Positions 25,735-34,928 of a stretch of DNA of 64,000 nt are shown one piece after another. Source of the stretch: Hymenobacter wooponensis (GTDB lineage: Bacteria; Bacteroidota; Bacteroidia; Cytophagales; Hymenobacteraceae); NCBI RefSeq assembly GCF_004745865.1, contig NZ_SRKZ01000003.1:62001-126000 (forward strand), given 5' to 3'. The translations under genes were made by a program, and so were the position numbers. The first letter of the stretch is position 1. Every line of letters starts with the position of its first letter. The notes below the pieces were generated by a model, which saw nothing but the letters and a program-made list of their open reading frames with translations, did no database searches and had not been told where the DNA came from.

Positions 25735-26075
25735 TGCTGACTAGCAACAGTTCTCCCACCTACCTTCCCATCCTGGCCCTAGTCACCATTCCCGCTTGGC
25801 AGTCCCACGCAGAACTGCTCCGCCAAGTGCTCTTCCAACTCGACCCAAAGAGCGGCGCCGCATCCTCGACTACTTCAGCCTGCCACCTGAGCCGCCCAGG
25901 CGCAAGGCCTACCCGATTGGCGAGTGCATGCAAGCGACCCGCCGGGTAGCCGAACTCCTAACTCCTGCACGCGCACCCGAGTTGGCCCCAGGCCAGAGCG
26001 CGGGCTACAGTGGCTCGCGACCTAGGTGTCAGCACTGTACAGTTGCGCCGTATGCTCCGCCACGTCAATCAGTAA
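25735..26075 (+). pseudogene. Frame-broken small DNA-binding (HTH) protein, phage region
   Basis: From ATG 25735 one frame gives 'YLPILALVTIPAWQSHAELL' and 'RQVLFQLDPK'; a missing base then moves into 'ERRRILDYFSLPPEPPRRKA' and 'YPIGECMQATRRVAELL'; a third frame ends with 'RATVARDLGVSTVQLRRMLR' and a stop at 26075. The last part is a helix-turn-helix. Joined, this would be about 110 residues. It precedes the DUF5681 gene and terminase, where small regulators or small-terminase-like proteins are usual. Confidence 0.5.
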
Positions 26076-26125
26076 AACTGCGCGACGCTTTTGGGCATCG
26101 GCGTTTTGTATTCAAAAAAGGGTAG

Positions 26126-26431
26126 TTGAAGCTTGCAAGGCCTGTGAAAAACAGGCAAGAACAGGCAACTACCCCCGTGGCAAAATATAACAAAGGCAAG
26201 TCCGGAAACCCATCCGGACGCCCGAAAGGCGCGAAAAGCAAGTTCACAACTGCTCTGGTTGAGCGGATTGAGGACGTGTTGACCAAGCTCGACGAAACGC
26301 TGCTGGAAGATATTGAGAAGCTTACCCCTGCTAAGCGGGTGGAGGCCTTTTTACAGCTGCAGGAGTACGCACGGCCCAAGCTCAGCCGCAAAGAGCACAC
26401 GGGCGAAGGCGGTGGCCCGATTGAAATTTAG
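26126..26431 (+). CDS. DUF5681-type phage protein upstream of terminase
   Basis: 101 residues from a TTG at 26126 (a GTG at 26144 is an alternative). 'GKSGNPSGRPKGAKSKF' is the DUF5681 signature, found in small proteins directly before large terminase genes. The rest is helical and charged. A role as small terminase or packaging accessory is inferred from position only. Confidence 0.65.
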   Translation: MKLARPVKNRQEQATTPVAKYNKGKSGNPSGRPKGAKSKFTTALVERIEDVLTKLDETLLEDIEKLTPAKRVEAFLQLQEYARPKLSRKEHTGEGGGPIEI

Positions 26432-26524
26432 ACCATCCGGCTAACGGAGGTAAAGTGGGAGGGCCAGTCATGAGCACTGGCACTCTTGACATCCGGCATA
26501 CCAGCGTCTTCACCCGCAACCTAG

Positions 26525-27676
26525 ATGCTGCCCAGACGCCCGACGCGCATTGTCGTTAATCAGGTCGGCACGCGAAGCAGCAAGACGGTAAGCTTGGTGC
26601 AGCTGGCCATCTACCTATGTCTAACGCAGCCGGGCATCTTGTTCAGCATCGTGCGTGAGACGCTGCCTGCGCTGACTGCCACCGTATTACGTGACTTTGA
26701 AGAGCAGCTGGCAGCCTTGGAATTGCATAAAGTGCTCGACAGCCACAACAAGAAGGATCACCTCTACACGTTCCCGAACGGAAGTCAAGTAGAGGACTTC
26801 AGCATTGATGATGCCCAGAAAATACGCGGGCGAAAGCGCGACTACTTGCTGGCGAATGAGGCCAATGAACTGCGGCTCGATGACTGGCGCCAACTGATCT
26901 TCCTCACCAGTAGGGTCCTGTTTATTGATTACAACCCTAGTGAGGAGTTCCACTGGCTCTATGACGAGGTGGTACCACGTCAAGACTGTGTCTTTATCCA
27001 AAGCACCTACCGGGATAACCCTTTCCTGCCTGCTACCATCCTGCACGAAATCAAACTGCTGGAAGCGGCTGACCCTAACTATTGGCGCGTGTACGGCCTA
27101 GGAGAGCGAGGCGTAGCCGGCACCACCATCTTCACCCACTGGCAGCAGTGCGCCACCGTGCCTGCCCATGCCCAGCACAAGCGCTACGGCCTCGACTTCG
27201 GGTATAATCACCCCACTAGTCTAGTCGAGATCAATGAAACGCCTGAGGCCCGCTACTGGCAGCAGCGCCTGTACCAGTCGCAGCTCACCACACCTGACCT
27301 AATTGAACATCTGAAGCGGCTGATTCCAAACAAGCGCGATACCATCTACGCTGACCACGCCCGGCCTGAAATCATTGAGGATATCCGGCGGGCCGGCTTT
27401 CACATCACAGAGGCTGATAAAGCTGTGAAGGCGGGCATAGACGACGTGAAGAGCAAGCCCCTGTTCGTCACGGCTGATAGCGTGGATCTGATCAAGGAGT
27501 TGCGGGCCTACAAGTGGAAAACCCTGCGCTCGGGTGTCATCCTCGACGAGCCCGTGAAGGTGAACGATGACGTTATTGACGCGGGCCGCTACGGTACCTA
27601 CTCCTACACGCTGCAGCACAAGACCAGCGCCCCGATTACCGTTTCCCAATCCTTTGGCCCCAACCGCCGCCGCTAA
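26525..27676 (+). CDS. Phage terminase, large subunit
   Basis: 383 residues. ATP-driven DNA-packaging motor and nuclease. Walker A 'GTRSSKT' (residues 15-21, Arg in the adenine-loop position), Walker B ending 'DYLLANEANEL' with Glu112, coupling 'FIDYNP', and an RNase H-like nuclease with 'YGLDFGYNHP' (Asp224), 'IYADHARPEI' and 'DDVIDAGRYG'. The protein begins abruptly before Walker A. In another frame an ATG at 26470 encodes 'IRHTSVFTRNLDAAQ', which looks like the missing first 20 residues, so a one-base change may have cost the natural N-terminus. Confidence 0.85.
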   Translation: MLPRRPTRIVVNQVGTRSSKTVSLVQLAIYLCLTQPGILFSIVRETLPALTATVLRDFEEQLAALELHKVLDSHNKKDHLYTFPNGSQVEDFSIDDAQKIRGRKRDYLLANEANELRLDDWRQLIFLTSRVLFIDYNPSEEFHWLYDEVVPRQDCVFIQSTYRDNPFLPATILHEIKLLEAADPNYWRVYGLGERGVAGTTIFTHWQQCATVPAHAQHKRYGLDFGYNHPTSLVEINETPEARYWQQRLYQSQLTTPDLIEHLKRLIPNKRDTIYADHARPEIIEDIRRAGFHITEADKAVKAGIDDVKSKPLFVTADSVDLIKELRAYKWKTLRSGVILDEPVKVNDDVIDAGRYGTYSYTLQHKTSAPITVSQSFGPNRRR

Positions 27677-28444
27677 TGCTTATGCTCCCTCTCCACACAC
27701 TACCCGCCTGCTGGGGTGATATTACCCTGGCTCAGGCCGTGAAGCTGGAAGCCCTGGGGGGATGCCAGTATTCAGGACTGCCTGGCCTTGCTGTTGGATT
27801 GCGGTCTTCCCGACCTGCTCCAGCTGAGCGGGCCCGAGCTAGGGGCTGCCTTGCATCAGGTACTGTTTCTAGCTGCTGATGCCAAGCCTGACTTCACATC
27901 CTTCGTCGGCCTACATCCATCTTCCTAGGTGATGTAGAGGTGCCGATCCTCGACACGCTCGAAGACCTGAGCTTCAGGCAAGCTGCCGATATCGGCGCCC
28001 TAATGCACGATCATACAGCGGATATTCCCCAGCTGCGCCTGCTGGTGCTGGCCACCATCCTCCAGCCCGCCTACGCTGGTATCGCCTACGACTCCGACCG
28101 GGTAGCCGTGGTGGAGGCACTGTGTCAGGAAGTTAAGCTCAGGCATGCGCTGCCGCTCACTGATTTTTTTTGCCGACTACGACCGCATCCGCAGAGCCCA
28201 CGCTGCTCAGCTCAAGCGCATCCCCTTAAGCCGAGCCGAGCAAGCCGCGGGCGTGGGTAAGTTCTCCGAGGAGTGGGACGCCCTGGCTGTGGTAGATGCC
28301 TTAGCTGGGGGCGATAAGACCCGCTGGGACTACTTCTTCCAGAAAGCCTGGGGAGAGGTCAATACCATGATTGAGCTGGAAAACCACAAAGCCTACTACC
28401 GCTACCAGGTGCAGGTGCAGCAGGAACGGCAACAGAAACGATAG
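27676..28444 (+). pseudogene. Phage gene split over four frames, possible tail-assembly chaperone
   Basis: A continuous-looking protein of about 255 residues is spread over four frame segments. Breaks are at a G6 run (27756-27761), near 27925, and at a T8 run near 28164. Segments: 'LPACWGDITLAQAVKLEAL', 'DCLALLLDCGLPDLLQLSGP', 'EVPILDTLEDLSFRQAADIG', and after the T run 'ADYDRIRRAHAAQLKRI' to 'NHKAYYRYQVQVQQE'. The middle resembles the 'l.dlt.gq..dl' style of tail chaperones, and T-runs are known programmed slippage sites in such genes. With three breaks, decay or sequencing error is the simpler reading. ATG overlaps the terminase stop. Confidence 0.5.
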
Positions 28445-28446
28445 GC

Positions 28447-28614
28447 TTAGCGCAGGAGCTTCCTCGCTGCTACAATCAGGACAATAGGCACCCAGATTGG
28501 CCAAAGGATGGCTAGCCAAAACATCGCATATCGAATAGGCATATCCTGCCCTGCTGCCCCTAGAAGGGCAAATAGAAGCAGAGCAGACACAACAAGGATC
28601 ATAAATGGGCGCAT
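28447..28614 (-). CDS. Small two-helix membrane protein, antisense cargo
   Basis: 55 residues (MRPFMILVVSALLLFALLGA.. to VAARKLLR): two transmembrane helices and a basic C-terminus. It is read against the surrounding phage operon and lies 32 bp from a second such gene. No family recognised. Position and topology resemble phage 'moron' genes expressed in the lysogen. Confidence 0.55.
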   Translation of the reverse strand: MRPFMILVVSALLLFALLGAAGQDMPIRYAMFWLAILWPIWVPIVLIVAARKLLR

Positions 28615-28645
28615 TCTTTAAAATAGTAACCCAGCATAATAAATC

Positions 28646-28852
28646 CTATCGCACCCACCTCTTGAGCAATAGCCCAAATCCTACTACGAAAAGAACGAAC
28701 AGCAAAAACGGCCCACCCACTATGAGGAGGATAAGCGCCACACCTGCCATATCCTCTAGGGTGACTCGTTGCTTCAGCCAAAAGGTGATGGCAGGAAGCA
28801 GCAGCATACAGACGAGAAGCAGCACTAAAACAATACGCACGAGTATAGCCAT
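28646..28852 (-). CDS. Small two-helix membrane protein, antisense cargo
   Basis: 68 residues (MAILVRIVLVLLLVCMLLLP.. to LLKRWVR). Two hydrophobic helices separated by a short polar hinge 'KQRVTLEDM'. It is the first gene of the two-gene antisense unit. Function unknown; superinfection interference or immunity to lysis would fit the topology but is inference. Confidence 0.55.
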   Translation of the reverse strand: MAILVRIVLVLLLVCMLLLPAITFWLKQRVTLEDMAGVALILLIVGGPFLLFVLFVVGFGLLLKRWVR

Positions 28853-28872
28853 GCCCCCAAGATAACCACCCG

Positions 28873-29313
28873 ATGCAATATCCCATTCCCACTCTACGCG
28901 CCTGCGCTGCCCTGGCCATTCCCGGCTGCCACTTCGCCCATGGTGAAAAGGAAGAGGCCAACATCATCCTCGATCAGCTCACGCCCGAAAGCCGAGTAGT
29001 GCTAGTCGAAGACAAGATGCTGGTAACGCCTACCGTAAACAAATTCGGGGTACGCACTACGGTCACCTTTCAAGCTACCGTGTCGGGGCTGGCCTACTCG
29101 CAGATGACCGATGATGCGGAGGCTAGAGGCCCGCGCATGGATAGCCTGCTGAATCAGGCCTTGGCGCTGCTATCGGCACTGGAGAAGCACCCGAGCCTAG
29201 CCAAGGTCATGAGCCGCAGCATTGTGATGGCTTACAATCAATTCGACGCCAACCTCGACGGGGTGGTGATGCAACTCGACCTCACGCCTGCCGAGCGGGC
29301 TTCCCTGTGCTAG
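28873..29313 (+). CDS. Phage protein of unknown function
   Basis: 146 residues, soluble. 'VNKFGVRTTVTFQATVSGLA' is strand-rich, the second half helical ('RMDSLLNQALALLSALEKHP'). A single compact domain in the position of head-tail joining or tail-completion genes; the following gene starts 3 nt after its stop. The role is inferred from context only. Confidence 0.5.
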   Translation: MQYPIPTLRACAALAIPGCHFAHGEKEEANIILDQLTPESRVVLVEDKMLVTPTVNKFGVRTTVTFQATVSGLAYSQMTDDAEARGPRMDSLLNQALALLSALEKHPSLAKVMSRSIVMAYNQFDANLDGVVMQLDLTPAERASLC

Positions 29314-29315
29314 CC

Positions 29316-29792
29316 ATGAACTTAGCCGAGCTGCTCAATGCCGAGTTTACCCGCACCCAGCAAGAGCTAGGCGACAGCATCACGCAGTCTGGCCAGCGGG
29401 CTACAGGCCGCACTATTGCTGCCCTGCGGCGTGAGTCTAGCCCCGAGCTAGCCCGCCTCTACGGCCCCGCTCACCTTGGCGCCCTGGAAGAAGGCAGCGG
29501 CCCTGCTCGGAACCCGGATGCGAAGCCCGGCCGCGCCATGATTGCCGATATCCAGGCCTGGCTACAAGCCCGCGGCTATGATGCCTCTCCCTGGGCCGTG
29601 GCCACATCCATTCTGCGCAAGGGTACGCGCTTGTTTCGCGGCGAAGATCCGCGCTTCGCTAGGCCCACGGGCACGCTGCGCGACGTGCTACAAGCTAGCC
29701 GCGCCCGTCTGCGCACCGATCTAGCCGCCGAAACGCGCCGCTCCCTGCGCTCGGAGCTCTTCGCTGACCTCACTTCTACAACCGCTTACTAA
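29316..29792 (+). CDS. Phage structural or joining protein (gp10-like?)
   Basis: 158 residues from the ATG at 29316. Basic and helical, with 'SPELARLYGPAHLGALEEGS' and 'KGTRLFRGEDPRFARPTGTL'. The pattern of a basic N-terminal helix followed by a small beta domain is similar to HK97 gp10-type tail-joining proteins, but the match is weak. It ends overlapping the start of the next gene (TAATG). Confidence 0.45.
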   Translation: MNLAELLNAEFTRTQQELGDSITQSGQRATGRTIAALRRESSPELARLYGPAHLGALEEGSGPARNPDAKPGRAMIADIQAWLQARGYDASPWAVATSILRKGTRLFRGEDPRFARPTGTLRDVLQASRARLRTDLAAETRRSLRSELFADLTSTTAY

Positions 29793-31159
29793 TGCCCGCA
29801 CTCGATACCGTTACTATTGGCGTTCAGCACACCTGCTCCACTACGGGTGGTGGGGCAGAGCTACGCGTTACCGTGCGCAGCACCTCTTCGGAGGGGGCCA
29901 CATCCGTGTTCTGCTCGGTGCAGGGCGCGGATGGCACGCTGCAAACGCTGGGCAGCACGGGCGCCTCGGCTACACTTAAGTTCGGTGGCGTTAAGGATGG
30001 CGAGTACACCATCACGGGTGGTGATAACACGGGCCTGGAGTCGGAGCCTCGCACCTACACGGTCGCCTGTGGTAACGTGGGTACGGCCGAGAGCTGCGAC
30101 CTGAGCGTAACGGATCTGAAAGTCTACCAGCCTACCCAGGCAGGTGCTACAGGCAGTATGAGCGTGCAGGTAGCTACCTCAGCTGCCAACTACACCGTTA
30201 GCGTTACCCGCCTCTCCGACAACTTCACCGAGCAGCTAGCGCCCATCTACACGCCCGGTCAGTTTCAGGCAGGAGCCGTGCCAGCAGGCAGCTACCGCTT
30301 CAACTTCCAGGATGCGCGCGGTTGCAAAGCTTCCGTGGATGTAACTATCAACGCGGCGTCGGCACCACCGGTAGTCGTGCCACCACCCCCGGTGCCCCGC
30401 TGGTTTGCGGTGGGTGGCTTGCAGCCCCGGCCCGCGTACCTAGCTACCCCCGTCAGTAGCCTGCATGATAGCAATTTTGCTCCCCGCATCGGTCTGCACG
30501 TGGTGGTAGAGCTACGACGAGATGGGCAGGAGCTACCATTTGCCCGGCTGCGCAAGACAGTCCGGAAGGAAGCCGAGCAGGTCGATATCTCCCAGGCCCT
30601 GCACACGCAGCTGCGGCCCGAGGCCCGCTACCCCGTGGGCGTGGTGACGCATGATGCCGATGCTACCCTAGCCTTTCGGGCCCGCTACCGCGAAGCCGAT
30701 CAGCAGGGTGAAGGCGACTGGCAGGAAGAAGACGTGGTGCACTACGCCGTGCTCAGTGCGTTGCCTGAGTTCGATCCCACTACGGCGTATCTGGCCAGCG
30801 CCACCACTCCAGCCAAGCCACTCAGCGCCTTTGCCAGTGGGCAAGCCGTCGCCTGGAATGGTTTGCCGCTGGATGTGGCCGTGTGGCTGCCCACGCCACG
30901 CCCTGCCACCTATGCTGAGTTCGTGTACCGCGATGGCCTAGGCCGCACGCTCGATGTACGTTCCATTGAACTGCCTGCCTCTTTGCCGGCTGGGGTTACG
31001 CGCGTGCCGCTGCCCCTCAAGCCGCATGCGCAAGCCTCTACGGTAACCTTTCAGCTCACCGACACGGCCCGCACTTCGGCGCCTGATGAGCTGCCACCCG
31101 TGCGGCCTGAAGCCCACGACTATGCAATTCCGGATCTCAACGATAACGATTACCGCTAA
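29792..31159 (+). CDS. Phage tail-associated protein with Ig-like domains
   Basis: 455 residues. Two Thr/Ser/Gly-rich beta domains (about 1-95 and 100-190; 'FGGVKDGEYTITGGDNTGLE', 'VPAGSYRFNFQDARGCKASV'), a Pro linker ('PPVVVPPPPVP'), then a second half with 'FAPRIGLHVVVELRRDGQEL' and 'WQEEDVVHYAVLSALPEFDP'. Cys pairs in the first half suggest an exposed stable fold. Probably a tail or neck decoration or fibre-attachment protein. It overlaps the next gene by one base (TAATG). Confidence 0.5.
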   Translation: MPALDTVTIGVQHTCSTTGGGAELRVTVRSTSSEGATSVFCSVQGADGTLQTLGSTGASATLKFGGVKDGEYTITGGDNTGLESEPRTYTVACGNVGTAESCDLSVTDLKVYQPTQAGATGSMSVQVATSAANYTVSVTRLSDNFTEQLAPIYTPGQFQAGAVPAGSYRFNFQDARGCKASVDVTINAASAPPVVVPPPPVPRWFAVGGLQPRPAYLATPVSSLHDSNFAPRIGLHVVVELRRDGQELPFARLRKTVRKEAEQVDISQALHTQLRPEARYPVGVVTHDADATLAFRARYREADQQGEGDWQEEDVVHYAVLSALPEFDPTTAYLASATTPAKPLSAFASGQAVAWNGLPLDVAVWLPTPRPATYAEFVYRDGLGRTLDVRSIELPASLPAGVTRVPLPLKPHAQASTVTFQLTDTARTSAPDELPPVRPEAHDYAIPDLNDNDYR

Positions 31160-34100
31160 TGGCAACCACTACTGCCCAACTTCAACAAGAGCTTGATACG
31201 CTAAGCCGGGATATCCTGGGCACCCTGCAGCCAGGAGCTAACGTTTCCGGCCCTCAGCTAGCCGCGCTGCTTACTCGGCACACTACCCTGACCAAAGACC
31301 TCTCGGCTATGCAGGCAGCGGGCGCATCGGTCCTGCGCTACGGCACGGGCGTGCCCAGCAACAGCCTCGGTACGGATGGCGACCTCTACCGCAATACGGC
31401 CAATGGCGATGAATACCAGAAGGTGGCAGGCTCTTACGTCCTGCGGCAGAACCTGAAGGGCAAGGATGGCTATACGCCCCAAAAAGGCAAGGACTACGTT
31501 GATGGCACCGATGGCTTCGATGGCAATGAGATTGTGGATAAGACCTACGCACCCAAGGCAGCAGATAATGCCGGCTACAAGGAAGGGGATCAGTGGTTCT
31601 ACACCATCAGCCAGAGCAGCTATGAGCGCTATGCTCACCTAAACGGAGAGTGGAGACTGGTTTTTCGGAAAGCTGAGACAACGACTACGCCGCCTGTCTC
31701 AGCCGATACGCAGGCGCCGAACCTCAGCTTTACCGCGCCTGCCTCGGGGGCTACGGTGCCCGTGGGCACCCAACTGACGCTCACAGCCACGGCAACTGAT
31801 AACGTAGCCGTGACGACCGTAGAGTTTCTCAACGGGGCCACCGGCGCTAGCCTAGGCCAGGGAGCTAAGAACGGCAACACGTACACGCTGCCCTATACCG
31901 TCAGTGTTGCCGGCCCGCTCTCGTTGGTTGCCAAGGCATCGGATGCGGCTGGCAACGTGCAAACGGGTACCGTCAATATTACGGTGCAGGCTCCCGGCGG
32001 TAACGTGCTGCCGGTGGCCAATGCCGGTTCCGATGTCACCCTGCAGCTGCCCACCAACCAGGTAGCGCTGATGGGCTCTGGCACAGATTCGGACGGTACT
32101 ATTTCGGCCTACGCCTGGTCCCAGATTACCGGGCCCAACAATGCAACAGGCATTCCGGCTACTACGCAGAATGTGGTAGTGAGTGGCCTAGTGGCGGGCA
32201 TCTACCAATTCCGCCTCACTGTTACGGATGACAAGAACGGGCAGAAGTCGGATGACGTGCTAGTGACGGTGAATGCGGCGCCGGTGAGCACTTCTCTACC
32301 AGTGCGACTGCTCACGTTTGATGACAACCACAACCCGCATCTGTTAGCCGGACCGAACAGGCGCTCCTTTACCAAGGAAATAGGGCTGAATGTAGTGCTT
32401 ACGGGTACGAAGAAAATACATGACACCTATGGTTTCATGTACGGGGGAGAACAGTACTACATGTCCTCCGACTATCCCGGCAACCCGTACGAGGTCACTA
32501 CTATTACCCTTTACAAAGCCAATAATGCCGGAACTGATTATGTAACGCTTAACCCAGTGGCCTCCATTGATTTCAGTGTACCAGGCCGCATTCCATCAGG
32601 CATTGGTGGCTATTCTGGTATTGGCCCTCGGCCAGTAATTAGTTCGCCTACGGTCTTTCTGCGTCCGGGGGGCAAACTGGGCATTATCGTAATGTACCAG
32701 CCCAATACGTACGACGGAAGTAACAGCTACGGCATTTTCGTCGAGGCCAGCGGCATTAACCTAGCACAGGTCAGCAATGGCATCCTGCTTACAGGTAGTG
32801 CTCTCACCTATGACCAAGGTAATAAGGCCACCAATACCCCTGGCAGTTTTATTGATTTTGCCTTGCGCCGCATTGGTGGCATGTATTACCTAGCCTACCG
32901 CTGCTTTGAGAAATTCAACACGGCAGAATATGGCATGGGCTTACGACTTGCTCGGTCACCTAATGTGCTCGGGCCCTATAATGACATAGCTGCCAACCTA
33001 CTAGCCACAGCCTACAACAGCGAAGGGGCAACCGACATCACGGTTACCGCCGAGGCGCCCGATCTGTATGAGAATGCCGATGGTACCATTGATTTCCATT
33101 TTGATGATTACGCGGGCCTGGGCATGCAGTATGGCACTTTCCCAGCCGGCAACATCTCCCGTGCTAGCCTGTCCACCCTAACGCAGATCACGGGCCCTAA
33201 CAACTTAAAACTACGGCATAGCTCTTCGGTGGATATTACCGGCTCCATGCCGGTGTATCCAGACGATGCCAGCACAGCCCAAATCACTTACTCGGCACCG
33301 CCAGCGACGGGCACACCTACTTTCTCTTTTATGACCACGAAGAAGAGCGAGACAGCTACTGATGCCGTGTTTGATTACACGATTTCCACGCCGGTAGCCA
33401 GTGCTACACCTGTCAAAATCCCGATTCAGATTTCGAAAGCAGGCACTACGAGCATTATTATATTTGACTTTCCAGCCAACACACTCAGCAGAAGTGGATC
33501 TGGCACATCGGAGCGGGGCCCGAATGGGTACACCAACACTCAAACCTTGCTGTCCTCAACGGCATCAGGTGCTGTTGGGCCGTATAATCTGGCCGCAAAC
33601 AGTTCCTCGTCATTTAATGTGACGGGTACGCAGGCAGCCAGTACGGCACCTCCCATTGTCACACTGTTTTTAGGTGATAAGACATTAGAAGGGGACCGAG
33701 TAAACTTCCCCGCCCTGTTCTCGGTAGACCGGATTCTTGCGCAAGACCTGACGGTATACACCGACGTAACCAAGGGGGCCGATGCACCATTGCGAGTGTC
33801 AAATATCATTAAGGCTGGTAGTAGCTCAGCCGCCTTCTACGGCTATTCAGAGCGGCGTGATGCTACGTATTTGAACACCCAAGCCTTGGTAGCCAACGCG
33901 GCCTACAGTATTGGTAGCCCTAGTGGTGGCTCATTCCAGGTGCTAGGGTTGCAAACCACTGGGGGCGGGGGCTATGAGGAAGGCACCCCGACTAAAATCC
34001 TCGATAGCAATTCTAGCTTCGCCCTGGCGGGAAGCATGCAGATAGCTCCCGCGCCCAACACCGACGATGGGACCATGCTCTACGTGGAGGCTGGCAAAGA

Positions 34101-34371
34101 CGGTACGGCTACTATTCAGCTCACCAACTGCGTTGGCGTGGATGTAGGCTTCCAAACCTATGATGGCATCCCCGTTCGCTTTGATGTGCAGATAGCTGGC
34201 AGTACGTACAACATCAATGTAGCCAGCCCGCCCGCCTCAGCCTCTAGTGTCAGGCTGCCCACTACAGGCGAGCGCATTCAATTCCCCAGGGGTAACTACA
34301 CTCTTACATTGATTGGTAGGGCAGCCTATAACTCGGCGCTGTATGCCGACTTTATCCTAGCCTACTATTAA
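31159..34371 (+). CDS. Large modular tail-fibre / receptor-binding protein
   Basis: 1070 residues. Order: helical N-terminus (1-60), a collagen-like or tail-fibre segment ('GKDGYTPQKGKDYVDGTDGF'), an Ig-like domain (about 185-275, 'DTQAPNLSFTAPASGATVPV'), a PKD-type domain (about 285-375, 'NAGSDVTLQLPTNQVALMG', 'YAWSQITGP'), then a beta-propeller-like region with 'FALRRIGGMYYLAYRCF' and 'EAPDLYENADGTIDFHFDD', reminiscent of family-43 glycosidase folds, and further beta domains to the end ('FPRGNYTLTLIGRA'). It should bind, and perhaps trim, surface glycan at adsorption. A strong terminator follows, so this ends a transcription unit. Confidence 0.7.
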   Translation: MATTTAQLQQELDTLSRDILGTLQPGANVSGPQLAALLTRHTTLTKDLSAMQAAGASVLRYGTGVPSNSLGTDGDLYRNTANGDEYQKVAGSYVLRQNLKGKDGYTPQKGKDYVDGTDGFDGNEIVDKTYAPKAADNAGYKEGDQWFYTISQSSYERYAHLNGEWRLVFRKAETTTTPPVSADTQAPNLSFTAPASGATVPVGTQLTLTATATDNVAVTTVEFLNGATGASLGQGAKNGNTYTLPYTVSVAGPLSLVAKASDAAGNVQTGTVNITVQAPGGNVLPVANAGSDVTLQLPTNQVALMGSGTDSDGTISAYAWSQITGPNNATGIPATTQNVVVSGLVAGIYQFRLTVTDDKNGQKSDDVLVTVNAAPVSTSLPVRLLTFDDNHNPHLLAGPNRRSFTKEIGLNVVLTGTKKIHDTYGFMYGGEQYYMSSDYPGNPYEVTTITLYKANNAGTDYVTLNPVASIDFSVPGRIPSGIGGYSGIGPRPVISSPTVFLRPGGKLGIIVMYQPNTYDGSNSYGIFVEASGINLAQVSNGILLTGSALTYDQGNKATNTPGSFIDFALRRIGGMYYLAYRCFEKFNTAEYGMGLRLARSPNVLGPYNDIAANLLATAYNSEGATDITVTAEAPDLYENADGTIDFHFDDYAGLGMQYGTFPAGNISRASLSTLTQITGPNNLKLRHSSSVDITGSMPVYPDDASTAQITYSAPPATGTPTFSFMTTKKSETATDAVFDYTISTPVASATPVKIPIQISKAGTTSIIIFDFPANTLSRSGSGTSERGPNGYTNTQTLLSSTASGAVGPYNLAANSSSSFNVTGTQAASTAPPIVTLFLGDKTLEGDRVNFPALFSVDRILAQDLTVYTDVTKGADAPLRVSNIIKAGSSSAAFYGYSERRDATYLNTQALVANAAYSIGSPSGGSFQVLGLQTTGGGGYEEGTPTKILDSNSSFALAGSMQIAPAPNTDDGTMLYVEAGKDGTATIQLTNCVGVDVGFQTYDGIPVRFDVQIAGSTYNINVASPPASASSVRLPTTGERIQFPRGNYTLTLIGRAAYNSALYADFILAYY

Positions 34372-34372
34372 C

Positions 34373-34408
34373 AAAAAGCCCCAACCTGCAGAGGTTGGGG
34401 CTTTTTTG
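34373..34408 (+). terminator. Intrinsic terminator after fibre gene
   Basis: AAAAAGCCCCAACCT pairs with AGGTTGGGGCTTTTTT across a 3-5-nt loop, directly after the stop codon. Confidence 0.92.
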
Positions 34409-34505
34409 TGCCTTTTGTAAACTTCGTGGCGTTTTGAGCCTACTTCGTGGCGTTTTGGCGGGAGGCTAGTTGCGCTCCTACAGCAGAGGTAGCACCTTCG
34501 CTGGC

Positions 34506-34928
34506 ATGGACGTGTATACCCAGCCTCTAGTCATTCAACTTCAGCCGTATTGCCCTGGCTCTGGGGTGTATCTGCGCTGGCTTTCGCCCCTGGGCAACTG
34601 GGAAGGCTGGCTATTTGAGGGTGATATTGACGACTCAACGCCCGCGCCCACGGGCAACACCTTCCAGCCAGCCAGAGGAGCGGCGCTGAAGCTGCGCAGC
34701 ACAACTAGCACCCGCCGGTTGTTGCGAGCCGGCAACCTCACGCCCAGGCAGCATGCTGTGCTCAGCACCCTGCAGGATAGCCCCCAAGTTTACATGCAGG
34801 ATGCGGGCGGGGCGCTTATGCCCGTGACTGTAGTGCCGGCTACTACGGGCCGGACTTCCGCTGAGAGCCGCACCGAGTTCGATGTAGAGATTGACCTCGG
34901 GCCCCGTAATACACTCACGCGCATCTAA
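34506..34928 (+). CDS. Phage protein of unknown function
   Basis: 140 residues from the ATG at 34506; the in-frame upstream part is rejected because it begins near the terminator. Beta-rich: 'YLRWLSPLGNWEGWLFEGDI' and 'VYMQDAGGALMPVTVVPATT'. It precedes and abuts the tail-hub gene (TAATG), so probably a tail or baseplate component. Confidence 0.5.
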   Translation: MDVYTQPLVIQLQPYCPGSGVYLRWLSPLGNWEGWLFEGDIDDSTPAPTGNTFQPARGAALKLRSTTSTRRLLRAGNLTPRQHAVLSTLQDSPQVYMQDAGGALMPVTVVPATTGRTSAESRTEFDVEIDLGPRNTLTRI

